Assembly: GCF_026745355.1 (NCBI RefSeq)
Contig: NC_079202.1
Location: 62,772,806 to 62,836,805, forward strand
DNA length: 64,000 bases
Direction of reading: 5' to 3'
Source of the DNA: Beta vulgaris subsp. vulgaris
Lineage: Eukaryota; Streptophyta; Magnoliopsida; Caryophyllales; Amaranthaceae
The position numbers were made by a program, and so were the translations under genes. The notes below the pieces were generated by a model, which did no database searches, was not told where the DNA came from, and worked only from the letters and a program-made list of their open reading frames with translations. Each line of letters starts with the position of its first letter. Within the stretch, counting starts at the first letter, position 1. This document shows positions 1-12,100 of this stretch, piece by piece.

Positions 1-479
1 TTTTGTTGACCTTTATCTTTGTGTTTCTTAGTTTGTTTATTGCAAAAATTTCTTTGTTCATTGTGTTTTCTTTGACTGTTCATTAGGGGCATGTTCTTCC
101 AAGCTTATTTTCAATTCAGTTCGGTCCATTTCAGTTCAGTTCGGTCCATTTCAACTCTAGATAATACTTTTACTCTCACATATCACTATTCATTTCAGTT
201 CAGTTCAGCTGCTTTATGCAGCAGAGAACAAGGCCTAGGTTGAGTGATTGTTCATCAGATATTTTCTCTTATGTTCATCTCTTTTTCTTGTTGTTCATTA
301 CTGATTCAGGTGTTCATTGAGTCTCTTATGTTGTTATTTTATTCTACTTTCATCTTCATGTTGCTTAGTTTGGTCATTGAGGATGTTGTCGACACTGTAT
401 AGAATGATGCATCATTTAGATAATTGACTCATGTCTACCATCAAATTTACGAATGTGTTTACCGATGAAATCAAAATTT
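1..479. other. AT-rich intergenic stretch, no gene seen
   Basis: No coding exon or RNA gene is recognisable here. A short direct repeat (cagttcggtccatttcag and variants) occurs two to three times between about 115 and 205. The stretch is otherwise low-complexity AT-rich plant intergenic DNA. Confidence 0.5.
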
Positions 480-509
480 AAAGCTATTTTTCCAATAATA
501 ATGTTTGTG

Positions 510-544
510 AAAGTATTGGGTCAGACCGTCTGACCAAATACTTT
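510..544. repeat. Palindrome, 16-bp arms with a 3-bp spacer
   Basis: Positions 510-525 and 529-544 are reverse complements with one mismatch, separated by ccg. The core is ggtcagaccgtctgacc. Further copies of the arm words (tgggtcag / ctgaccca) overlap it out to 563. It sits at the left edge of a repeat block that runs to about 1560, so it may be a terminal or subterminal part of a transposable element. Confidence 0.6.
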
Positions 545-689
545 CTGCCAGACAGGCTGACCCAGTGACAAAACACCATCTCCTTTGGCCCTTCACAAAG
601 CTCAATCATCACCATTTTCCCGACACTTTTCACCTCCCCAAAACCCCTAACTTTCCCACATTCTCTCTCCTCCATAACAACCCAAAAAA

Positions 690-900
690 ATGGGACTCAA
701 AAAACGCAGCAAAAAACCCACCCTCACCGATGCCGGAGACTCGCCGCCGGTGGGCCCATTTTCTTATAATGTGCTAATTTCATAGAGTACTGTATTTTCT
801 TCACTTCACAAAACTGGAAAGGATGCTGTGAGATGGGTCGAGTCTTCTATGGCTTTGAACACTCCTGTCGAAACTCCCTGATCTGATGAACCTTTGTTTA
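690..900 (+). other. Possible captured gene fragment, parent unknown
   Basis: An ATG at about 690 opens a short frame reading MGLKKRSKKPTLTDAGDSPP and ends near 786. About 50 bases later another frame reads like ordinary protein (KDAVRWVESSMALNTPVETP) and then hits stops near 885. The codon composition is richer in G and C than the surroundings. I do not recognise the parent gene. The piece lies between a palindrome at 510-544 and an inverted tandem array, so it could be host sequence captured by a transposon. It could equally be chance. Confidence 0.2.
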
Positions 901-1117
901 AGTATATGGAATTAAATTTTCAATGACTTGTAGAGCTGAAATGAGCCCATCATTGGTGATAAGTCTAAGCACAGGACTGTCACTTTTCTTAGGAAGGTTT
1001 GTTCTTTAACTTCCAAAGAGAAATATGGCAAAACAAGTCCCAGAACAAAATGGGTTAACCCATTTCGAAGCGGGTGACGACTTTCATTTTCCAAGCAACC
1101 ACTAGAGGTTAGTGTTT

Positions 1118-1520
1118 TATTTTCTTTTCAGTTGGACTTTGTTTTCTTTCAGTTGGACTTTGTTTTCTTTCAGTTGGACTTTGTTTTCTTTCAGTTGGAC
1201 TTTTGTTTCTTTCAGTTGGACTTTGTTTTCTTTCAGTTGGACTTTGTGTTCTTTTAGTTGGACTTTATTTTCTTTCAGTTGGACTTTGTTTTCTTTCAGT
1301 TGGACTAACTGAAACAAAATGAAGACTACCTGAAGAAAAATGAAGACTACCTGAAAAAGAATAAAAACCAACTGAAACCCAAGTAAGTCTAACTGAAGCA
1401 CAAAAACCAACTGAAAAACAAAGAAGACTAACTGAAAACAAAATGAAGACTACCTGAAAAAAAATGAAGACTACCTGAAAAAAAATGAAGACTACATGAA
1501 AAAAAATTGGAACCACCTGA
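1118..1520. repeat. Inverted pair of 21-bp tandem arrays
   Basis: From about 1118 to 1310 there are nine units of about 21 bp with the core cagttggactttgttttctt. At 1305 the orientation switches. From there to about 1520 runs a more diverged array with the core atgaagactacctgaaaaaa, which is the approximate reverse complement of the first unit. The two arms could fold into a hairpin several hundred bases long. The ORFs across it (such as repeated SFSWTLF) are by-products of the repeat and not a protein. Confidence 0.75.
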
Positions 1521-1524
1521 AAGT

Positions 1525-1550
1525 CGTCCGACCAAGATTATGGTCGGACG
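1525..1550. repeat. Perfect 10-bp stem-loop
   Basis: cgtccgacca at 1525-1534 pairs exactly with tggtcggacg at 1541-1550 across a 6-base loop. It sits directly at the right end of the inverted tandem array and is probably part of the same element. Confidence 0.6.
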
Positions 1551-1627
1551 AGTCCGACACAATACGTTCTCATAATGTTTTATTTACATCAATACATGTA
1601 TCACGAATATGTAAGAATTTTTTTTGG

Positions 1628-1798
1628 CTCCTTTCGAGAACCCATGGTAAGATGAATTTCATTTGGGCTGCCCGCGCACAGGGCCACTCAGAGGAACAAT
1701 ATTGAATATTGCTTCGACCAAGATTTGAACTTTGTTCTCCCATGTGGGATTTAGAAAGCTATAGCATTAGACCCAATCACCTAGAGGTCCTTGGTACA
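1628..1798 (-). mobile_element. SINE-like repeat, copy A
   Basis: This stretch is similar over its whole length to 59145-59348. Both begin with cctttcgaga, then ggtaagatgaattt, then an ending with tcccatgt and a final ccttgg/ccaagg segment. Read on the minus strand, both contain a sequence like a tRNA B box (gttcaaatcttggt), which suggests a tRNA-derived SINE. I do not see a convincing A box. Confidence 0.4.
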
Positions 1799-2635
1799 TA
1801 CATATATAGAATCCATTTATAAATAAAAGAAAGCTTATTTAATTAGGAAGGTTATTTTCAGATGAATGTATTTGAATTAAATGTAACAAACTTTATTGGA
1901 CACGTTAAATCCTATGAAGTATAACTTTATATATACACTTGATCATAAATCAATATTATTAAACTTAACTTTGCCCCTGTTCTTTTAGGTTGAACTAAAT
2001 TGCATTGAATTTAAAAAAAAAACTGAATTAAACTTAAATTGTGCGCAAATGAATAAGACCTTATAGTTTTTTTTATTTTTTCAAACTAAGATAACACATC
2101 ATAAGGTCTATTTTATTCAACTTAATCCCACTTATTTGAATTTATTAACCTATTAGTTTTTGCTTAGATTTTATCTAATCTTATTCAACCTTATTTTGTT
2201 AGAATGTTAGACGATTCTTTTGTTTATTATTGCTAATCTTAACTGATTTGAACTTATTAAAACTTATTAGTCATTATCTAAATTTACTCTTATCAAAAAG
2301 ACTGAAAATAAGGTGAACGAAAGAGATTCATAATCTATTTTACAAAAATTATTAAAGAAAAACGGTCTAATTTTAATATAAAAGTAAATATAGTCACTAA
2401 ATGAATTAAACTAATAACAAGAAAGAATTTTTTTTTTGAGGGGATAACAAGAAAGAAATTAACCGAGTAATTATTGGACTAATTTTATCTTAAATCTATT
2501 ATCGAATTTCAATTTTAAAATAAACGATTTCATTACTGTAGCGCGAGTTTCACGTGCTAAAGAGGAAAAAGGAACGAGACAAAATCTTTTGTCTGCATTT
2601 TTTTTGCTTACACCGTTAAAAAAAAAATTCCCTCA
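1799..2635. other. AT-rich intergenic stretch, no gene seen
   Basis: No exon or RNA gene is recognisable. It is AT-rich, with repeated words such as aacttattaa around 2100-2290 that resemble decayed transposon sequence. Confidence 0.5.
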
Positions 2636-2909
2636 TCTCTATTCTATATGGGAAGAGGGGTAGGACACCAAAATATTAGAAACCCCATTTTACCCTCATA
2701 ACATCTCTATTATAACTACTTCCTTTAATGAAAAAAAAAACTACCTAATTAATTTAAAAAATAAAAAAATATTACAAAAAGAAAACCATCAAGAATTCAA
2801 ATATTCCTAATTTATCAGAAATAATTAATAATTAATTTAATTTTTTTCATCTCTTAAAAAAATAATTTTGTACTTATGTTCGCACGCATCGCGTGCATAT
2901 AAAAACTAG
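2636..2909 (+). mobile_element. Short non-autonomous Helitron
   Basis: The left end begins with TC after an A (a|TCTCTATTCTATATG), as in plant Helitrons. The right end has a perfect hairpin (gcacgc-atc-gcgtgc, 2882-2896), then nine bases, then CTAG at 2906-2909, followed by T. This fits the known Helitron rules: 5' TC, a 3' hairpin about 10 bases before CTRR, insertion between A and T, and no target duplication. At 274 bp it has no room for RepHel. It ends 225 bp before the RanBPM-like start codon, so it lies in that gene's promoter or 5' leader. Confidence 0.7.
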
Positions 2910-3134
2910 TACTTACCTTATTCTCGCTCAAAATCTCATTTCCAACTGTTACAAAAAACATCTTGCAACATCTTCAACTTCCCCATTTTGAAGCAATTCC
3001 CACCCTCTTTCTCTCTCCTCGAACTTATAATCCCAACTTCTCAATCGATCAACCTAGGGTTTCTCCGATTTCCGATTTCCGATTTCCGATTTCAATGAAC
3101 TAGGGTTTTCTGAACCAGAACAAGAATCACAAAA

Positions 3135-6100
3135 ATGGTGTCAAATCAACAAGAAAAAATCAGCAATTACTTCCTAGAACAAGCGAAACTCAACGCATCT
3201 TCAAGTGGAGATGATATCAATGAAGATGAAAACGAACCTCTTCCGAATGAATTAAACACCGTTAATAGTTCCGGCGGATTCTTAGTAGTATCAACTGATA
3301 AACTTTCGGTAAAATACACAAATGTCAATTTACACGGTCACGATGTCGGTGTTATTCAAGCGAATCATCCTGCTCCGGTGAAACGAATCATGTATTACTT
3401 CGAGATGACCGTGAAGAATGCCGGTACTAAAGGTCAGATTGCTATTGGTTTCACTACTGAAAGTTTCAAGATGCGCCGACAACCAGGGTTAGTCTCTTAA
3501 TTGGCTTCTTTTATATTGTTCTTGAATTGAATTTAGTTGAATTGTGTAGTTGTGAAGTTAAATTCAACAAGAACAACAATAGTGCTTTCGTTCCGAAATG
3601 ATTTAGGGTCGGCTAACATGAATCGTCATAAAGAATTGTCTCCGTGGCTAAATTAAAGAATAGACGTAAAGATTAAGAGTCTAGTGTGAATTTAGTTTAA
3701 TTGAGTACTTGTGAAGTTAAAATTAACAAGAATAACAACAATGCTTTCGTTCCGAAACGATTTAGGGTCGGCTAACATGAATCGTCGTAAAGAATCGTGT
3801 CCTTGAAAAAATTGAACTATAGAAGTAAAAAGATTAAGAGTTTATCTTGAATTTAGTTTAATTGTGTACTTGTGAAGTTAAAATCAACAAGAACAACAAC
3901 AAAGCTTTTGTTCCGAAATGATTTGGAGTTGGCTAACATGAATCGTCATAAAGAATCGTATCCGTGACAAAATTAAACAATTGAAGTAAGTTTATTGTGA
4001 ATTTAGTTTAGTGAAGTTAAAATCAACAAGAACAACAACAAAGCTTTTTTTCTGAAATGATTTGGGGTTGGCTAACATGAATCATCGTAAAGAATCATAT
4101 TCTTGACATAATTAAACGATAGAAGTAAAAGATTAAGAGTTTAGTGTGAATATTTAAACTCAATAAGAAGAATTAAGTAGATGTGTAGAAAACTGTATTT
4201 CATCATCTCTGTCAATATATTTGTTTGCACTTATCTTTCTTTTTTATATACCAGTCAATGGACAATGTTCTAACAATTAAACAGGCAAGCAAGTAAAATG
4301 CAGTAATTTCCTATTGATTATCACAGGTTTTGGAACATAGTGTCCGTATCCATCTGGATAGTTGTATGATCAACCTTAGAGGTTGTTTTATTTGCTAAAA
4401 ATCTAGTGTAGGGCGTGAAAGAACATTTAAGCGTATTAATGAAACTTTATGTAGGATTCTTTTGCTTCATAGTTATGTGCAGTTGGATGAAGCAGGATAG
4501 GCTTGTAAAATGTGATGGAGAGTTGGAGACCATAGGAGTAACTTACTGACACCGTGTTTGGGAGTCTTCTTGACAAGATAATATGGGCATAATCAATGCT
4601 CAATATTTTATTTGGCCTTTCTATCATTGTTATGATGGGAAACTATTGAGAGATTCCAGTATTCCACATATTTTCTTTGGCTAGGAAGGTGTGTGTAAGC
4701 ATATACAATAGTTTCTTTTGGAGTTCCTAATATCAAATCTTAAGTATGATTAGAAGATTTGCGCTCCATTTTATATTACTCATAATGTTAGGACTTCTAA
4801 AGTATCCACACACTCCCCTTTGACCATCTATAATGATTTATGGGTAAGGATAAACTAGTCATGTGGGATCTTGTTAGAATTGTCTCTGTATATACTTTTA
4901 AAATATCAACTTTCTATATAAATAAAATTTTGGTTATAGTGGTATACTTATCTGTTAATCAATAATATCAAATCTTCCACTTCGATGTGTTTATTAATCT
5001 CACCAGTATGCATGAGAGTGACTAATGAAGTTTTGTTGACGAGGCTATTTTGAGGAACATGCGAGCTCTTCATTGTTCAAAGACCACTTTTAAGAACGTA
5101 TTTTTTCAAAAACTCAGTGAATACTTCCTTTAGGATGTTGCCTGTGGGGTTTTTCACTCTTTTGGACCTTTATAGGCTAGTACAATAAATCCATACATCA
5201 TCATTGGTATTTAAAATCATGGCATTTAAATGATGATCACATTACCACATTGTAAAGGTTTTAAGCTTATTGCAACCATGATATAAGGCTGCAAAGGCCG
5301 CAAACTATCCACATAGTCAGCAAAAGTGGTTTTGCAATTGCATTCGAGACTTCGAGATTTATAACCATGCCTAAAATGTCACATTTTTCTGTATTTGTTG
5401 AATTTTTACAGCCAGTTTTTGTACTTTTTCATACTGCACATTTCCGTGCAATAATGGCTCTGCATGACTGCACTTCAGTTTAACCAGTGAATGCATATTC
5501 GAATTTCACAATTGAGGGGCTGATATAATTTTATGCAGAAGAAATTTCTTTCCATGTGCTCCATTTGTTCTAAATAACTGGCTACATTTAGTTGGGCCTT
5601 TAGTATATTACTCGTATAATCTACTTCTAAATTTACCAAGTTAAAAATTTCAACTTAGTCATATCCCCCTTGATGACCACTTCAATTAAGAAACTAAGAA
5701 AAGAGTACCTTGTGGCATGGTGGAGATGAAGAAACACACATTGTATAGAGATGTAGATTTATGGCCTTTTATACTTCATAAATATAGAGATGCAGCCCAC
5801 TTGAACGGTCTTCGCTTTGCATCGAAGTAAACCACATGCTCCACGACCTCTTATCTAGGCATAGAGGGAGTATTATGATGCTGTAAGGTAGTTGTGTATC
5901 TAACCTTATGGCTTAGTGGCTTGATGTCACGACATTTTATTCTGAGGGACTTGATGTAATAACTTAACACTACATTTACTACACTAATTGATTTACCTAT
6001 ATATATATTTGTCTGTGTTTAGGGTTTTTGCTAATGATAGTAATGCATGATATGATGCGTGATTACATGGTAGATTTTAGTAGGTTATCAGGAACTTGCC

Positions 6101-9100
6101 AGCTTTAGATCCTTTAGGTTTTTCTGATGGTATGGGGAGATTTAATTGAGGTTAATTTCTTTTTTTTGTTATATTTATTAGAGATATTAAGAATATCTGC
6201 ACTTTTGGTGGATCAATGGCTGTATATGAGTGGTTTTTCAAAGGAGTGGATTGGAATTTTGTGAAATTGCAGTGATGTAGAAGGGACCATACACTATATG
6301 CGGTAATTTCATACTATGCTACGCATCTGATTATGTTGAAAACACTTTAGTGTTGGAATTGCTAACATCAGAGTGTTGCCAAGGCATTATGCAACAACAA
6401 GAACAAACCCTTAGTCCCAAGGCATTATACGATCAATAATATGTACAAATATTGTGGATGGAGTTAAGGCTTGGACCTCCTGTTTCATTTTCAATGGAGG
6501 GTTCTACATGGTTCATTGTTGTAGTTGATGTAAATGGCTAAGTTTCAAACACGTTTTTTTTATTGTTCTATGAGTTAATTGAAAGTTCTATGACCTAATG
6601 TATATTGACGTAGTGACGTGGAGCTAAGTCTTAGTTGAAAGCCATAGTAGTCAATATAACTGGAATTGTCCCGGAAGGATACGTACTAGCACACTGAATC
6701 ACAGACCCAGAGTGCATTGTTTTAGTTTCTAAAGGTGTTATCTTATTAGAATTTGAACGAATGGTCATTGGTATAGGTGCCTAGGCAGAGCTTGAGGTGC
6801 ACTTGAATTGAGTACTGCAAATGCCTTGTTTCGTTCTCTATGCTCGAAAAAATGACAGAATTCGAGCATGAATTTGCACAAAGGAGTGATAGACATTAAT
6901 AGTGTTTTTAATTAAGTTTAGGTTATAGATAATTACAAGATTTAGTCCCACATGCCACTAAAAAAATGAGGATGAATAGTGGTTCTTCATTATGTTAAAG
7001 GGTTCATTTTATACTAGACGGAAGATATTAGTTATAGACACTTAGACAGTAGTTCATGCACAATATCAGCAAAAATAACACCTTGTTTGGTCATTGTGGG
7101 GCTTGGTGGCTCCATGAACAGACAACAGCTCATCATGTATGTCTTAATACAACTACAACGATAATGCCAAAGCCTTAGTCCCAAACTCCCAATAGGATGA
7201 GGTTGGTTACATGAGCCAAAATGATCTCCAGTTGTCGATTGCTATAATGAAAGTTTCCTTCACGATCATCCACCTGCTACCTCCAAACCTCATTGGCTGT
7301 ACATGGTTGTTTGCTGGCATGTGGGCTATCTTTCTTTTCACTCATTCATCTTCGATCAAATGTCCTGTTCAGGGACAATTTACCTGGCTGACTTTGTATT
7401 TCTGTACGAGATATTTTGGAAAAGAAATGTAATATGGAAGAGCTATAGGTTATCCATAAACTGGCTCTACTTTCTTAGTTATTTGCATCCGAAATTTGCT
7501 TCCTTTTGCTTTTGCTACTGAGTTTGACTGCAGAACTGTTCTTTGTCAGCTCTTTCTCACTCTTCTTAAACTCTCCCCGCTATCCTCCTGTTAGGTTGCT
7601 GGAAAAGATTAGTTTGAAAAGCATCTTATTTCTCTTGTTTTCATTACTTTAATTGGACAGGTGGGAAGCAAACAGTTACGGTTATCATGGAGATGATGGA
7701 CTGCTCTATCGTGGTCATGGAAAAGGAGAAACTTTTGGCCCAACTTTCACTACTGGTGATGTAGTTGGTGGAGGAATCAATTATGCTTCTGAAGGGGTTT
7801 TTTTTACGTAAGACAGCTACCACTTTGTACAGCATTAGAATGAAAGTAGAAGTTCTATCTCAATGAAGTTTACAAGTAGTTTTTTTACTTGATGTTGTAA
7901 GCATAGATATCCTGATTGTTAGTTAATATATTTTCTGTTTTGGTGTTAATTCCTTGTCATCGATCTCAGCTTCTTTAAGCATTTCTGTTACTCATGGTTC
8001 TTAATGTTGGTTTCAGTAAAAATGGGCACGTTGTGGGAACAGTGTACAAAGATGTTAAGAGCCAGTTGTTTCCTACAATAGCTGTTCACAGCCAGAATGA
8101 AGAGTATGTTTGCATTTCAAACTTCTTTTATGCATATAGAATTGAATGATGTAGCAATGATTTCAATTGCTTTTTTTAAAAAAATGGAGAGGGGTGGTGG
8201 TGGTGGTTCTATGCTTTGAAAACTCTGCTACTCACTACAGAGTGATTTTGCTTTCTTGTAAGTCCTGAAATGGCCATTAGCTTTGGTAGCTGGTGACATA
8301 AAGTCTTCCTCAACCAAAATTTGCTAAAGCTTTAGTTTCACATCTTTGACGTTCTTGTACTGTGTTTCCTTTGAAACCATTATTTGCTGACAGTGGGCTA
8401 ATGCCTACGTCCTCCTCTGTTCATTTATTTTTCATTTTTGGTTTGGGGGGAGGGAGGTGTTCGGAAAACTGGACCGTGAAAGTTGCAACAAAGGAATACA
8501 CTAATATAATATATTCTTATATCGTGCAGGGTTACAGTCAACTTTGGAGAGGAAGAGTTTCTCTTTGATTTAGAGGCAAGTCTACTCTTTCTGAAAGTTC
8601 TCATATGTAGGAGAGGAGAATGCCTAGATTGCTCTGCCGTTTACTTATTGTGTCCAGTAGTGAAGTGGTTGTTAGCATACAGCTCCCATGTTCTTCAAGT
8701 GTGTTAGGGCAGCTGCAAGAGGAGGGGAGGGGGTTATGCTAATGCCTGGTGCTTATAAATTATAATATTCATCTTATGGGCACTGCTACCAATTTGCAAG
8801 CACATGCTTCTTAGTTTTCCATGTAATTTAATCCAAAGAACATCTGGACTGTGCTTGAGATGGTATCCAGCATGTGTACGGCCCTTTCTAAAGCCTTTGT
8901 TCTGTCACTTTAGATAGGTTGCTTGCTGTTTACATAATTTGTTCTATTTTTTGTGTAATGTTTGTCGTGCCAGGAAATTCGATATCTGTTCATATGGCGA
9001 GTAACATACGAACAAATATTGATTATTATATCTTTCAATCCCTTGTTGCCTTTCTGTTTATTAGTGATCTTCCACTCATCTGATCATCTTTTGTTAGAGT

Positions 9101-12100
9101 CATGAAGTAGAAGAAAGGTTGAGGCAGCAAAGCAGGATCGAAAAGCTGTCTCTGCCGCAGAATATTAGTTATGGGTAAGTGACTTATATCATGTTCACGA
9201 ATGTCTTATCGCACGTCTTATACAAAGCTTAAGTGAGATCTATCAGTCTTCCCCTCCTACATGTCCTTGTGTAAGTTGTTGAAGCTTACTGGTATTATCT
9301 AAAATCTTCTTTCGCTACTTTTTGTTCCTCTGTGCCGTTCTTGTTGGCATTGAAATAAAGTATCATGCATCATATATCATGATTTATACATTGAGGATGA
9401 GGTTTGGAGGATGTGGTAAAGCAATAGCCTTTCTCACTCCCCACCTTGGTTCTATCCCTACCCCATGCAACAGGATACCACCTCACAGGTACATTCGTGA
9501 CATGGGATCTGTGGGACCCACATGGTACCTTAAATTATATCATGATCTGTACATTGAATGTTGAAATTTTGTCTAACTTGTGGTTATGGTACGCCAGCAT
9601 TGTACGCTCTTACCTGCTACATTATGGCTATGAAGACACACTTAATGTGCTCGACGCAGCTACTAGTAATTCAGTTCCACCGATCAATGTATCTCAGCAA
9701 AATGGATTCATTGAGCAAGATAAGCTGTATGCACTCAACCAGCGGAAGACCCTTCGTCAGGTATCTTTGTGAAGTAATTCTGTTCTTTTCATTTTGATTG
9801 AGCACTTTCTTTGTTCAGCTGCATCATTTTCTGAGCATTGCCAGCAGTTTTTGTCAGTTGAACCTTTTATTTTTGCTTGGCAGAATGCCTGTCTAATGTT
9901 GGCTTCTATCCATCCTTTTATAAGATCGTATCTCTACAGGTTTTACTAGTTCATGAAACTTGTTTAAATAATGTACCGCTGCAATCAACCGTATAGCTAC
10001 AATATTATGGCTTTAACAACATTCTAACTGTAAGGCTGACTTGGGTCAGATCACAGTCATCACACTGCTCATCCTGCTTAAGAAAAAGGGCCTATTGCTT
10101 TGTTTAGAAACAAATTTCTTATGTTTTATACGTTCTTCCTTGGTCTATTAGATATGGGAATTGCTGTGCTTATTTATTTAACTTTTGTTGATCGGCTTTT
10201 GAGTTGTCATGTCTGTTGGGTTTTTAGTGTTTATCCTGTAATCAGTTGCTCTTTAAGATCTGGTATTGATATGTTTGTCTTGGTAATAAAGTTGATCAGG
10301 ATGGGACAGATTGATGATGCATTTGGTAAACTACGTGATTGGTATCCTCAGATTATTCCGGTGAGTTGTCTGAGTTCCATAGATTAGCATTGTAATTAGT
10401 TTTTTCCATTTGACTCTATCATATATATCGCATGCTTCATTTTGATGAATTTACCGGAGTATTTACTGACCGGTGTATATCTGCCTCTGCCTGTTAGGGG
10501 TTACTGGTAAGGTTGCAGATATCATGACCTTAGACGTGCTAGTTTGCTGGACATATCTGGATTTTCTTGTTGTTTGGTGTGTGTGCCCTTAGACAACTAT
10601 TCCTGGTTATGTTTGTGTCTGCTCTTAAATCCTTGCGTGTCCCTCCCTCGTTTTATGCCTGTGAATATTTTGTTATATCCTGATAAATCATGATGACTCC
10701 ATAAGCTCTACTACAAATGCCCAATAGATTTTCTGGCTTCTGTTGGTAAAAATCCCGTGGTGGTTTTGTTCTTGATTGAATCCTTGAGTAGTAGTGTTTA
10801 CTGATTACTGTCCTCTTATCTCCACTTCCAGGTCAAATCATGCTGCTTATCTTAGTTTTCTTTCTTCTCCTCTGCCCTCAGTCCTGGAACAAAACTATTA
10901 TTGTCAATTCATTTTTAAGAGGGGCAGACGTGCATTATGCATGTACACTAAGCCTTTGGATAATTGGATGCACAGAACAACCTTTTGTTCTGTTTGAACC
11001 TGAGATATTAAATGGGTGTCTGGTCAAATTTTCGTTTTGCAGGATGACAACTCTCCCGTATGTTTTCTGCTTCATTCCCAGAATTTCATAGAATTAGTTC
11101 GGGTATGTCCTCTATTTGGTTTTACATCATGTTACATTTTAGAAAATTCTCTTTGTTTATTCATCATTCATCTTTTGAAGAAATATGTTAGTTAGTCCTC
11201 CTTTGCCTATTATCTATTGTCATACTCTGTAAATTATATACTCAAAGGTGGATCCAGGATTTCAATTAGGTGGGGAACTAAATTACAAAGGAAATCATAA
11301 ACTATAGTTTAGTGCTTGCTTCCATTTTTATATAATAATTGCAACACTTCAACTTTCACGACTTCAATACACAACCTTAACCCACTCAAAGAAGACCTCG
11401 TTCAAAGACAACTTTAATCGTACCATTAACATATAACTATAAATTATAAGTAGTTATCATATACTTCCTCTTTTCTTAAAAGGATTGCATAATACACGCT
11501 ATTCAATTCACTGCTTTGATCCTTGATATCTTTGATATTGTACAAGTAAAAACTATAAAAAGTTGATATTGTGAAAGCACACATTATTACATATCAAATA
11601 AGATCCCATTTGACTATATTTTTTTCTTATACATTTGTGAGAGAAATATGAAATAAGGTTGGCTGATGAATAGTGGATACTAGGAGGAAGTATATTTAGA
11701 ATTATACATTGAGATAAATCTAACGTCTTAGATAAGTATATTTGCTTTTATATATTATTAATTAAAAGATCAGAATAAACCAAATGTATGAACGATACAA
11801 AATCAAGCTGTTTAAGTTAAGTAAAAGCGAGTCGCTGTCAGAAATGTGTATTAAGAAAAAAAGATCATAGAGGGTTAGAGTTTTAGAGTTGGACATAAAA
11901 TTGTAAAGAACTGCAAGTTTTAACCCAAAGAGAAGAAAGATTAAATAAATTTGAAAACGAGGAAGAGGAATAAAAAAAGATAAGAAAAATGAGAAGTAAA
12001 CAAAAACATGGTAGCTAGAATTGGGGATTAAAAAATCTCATATGTGCTGTTGTTAGATTTGAACCTGGCCAACATCTCCCAGCTAGGAATTCATACAGAA

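Noticed and set aside
1112..1410. Open frames with repeated SFSWTLF or VQLKENK peptides
   Set aside because: They come entirely from the 21-bp tandem repeat on either strand; no start context, domain or neighbour supports a protein.
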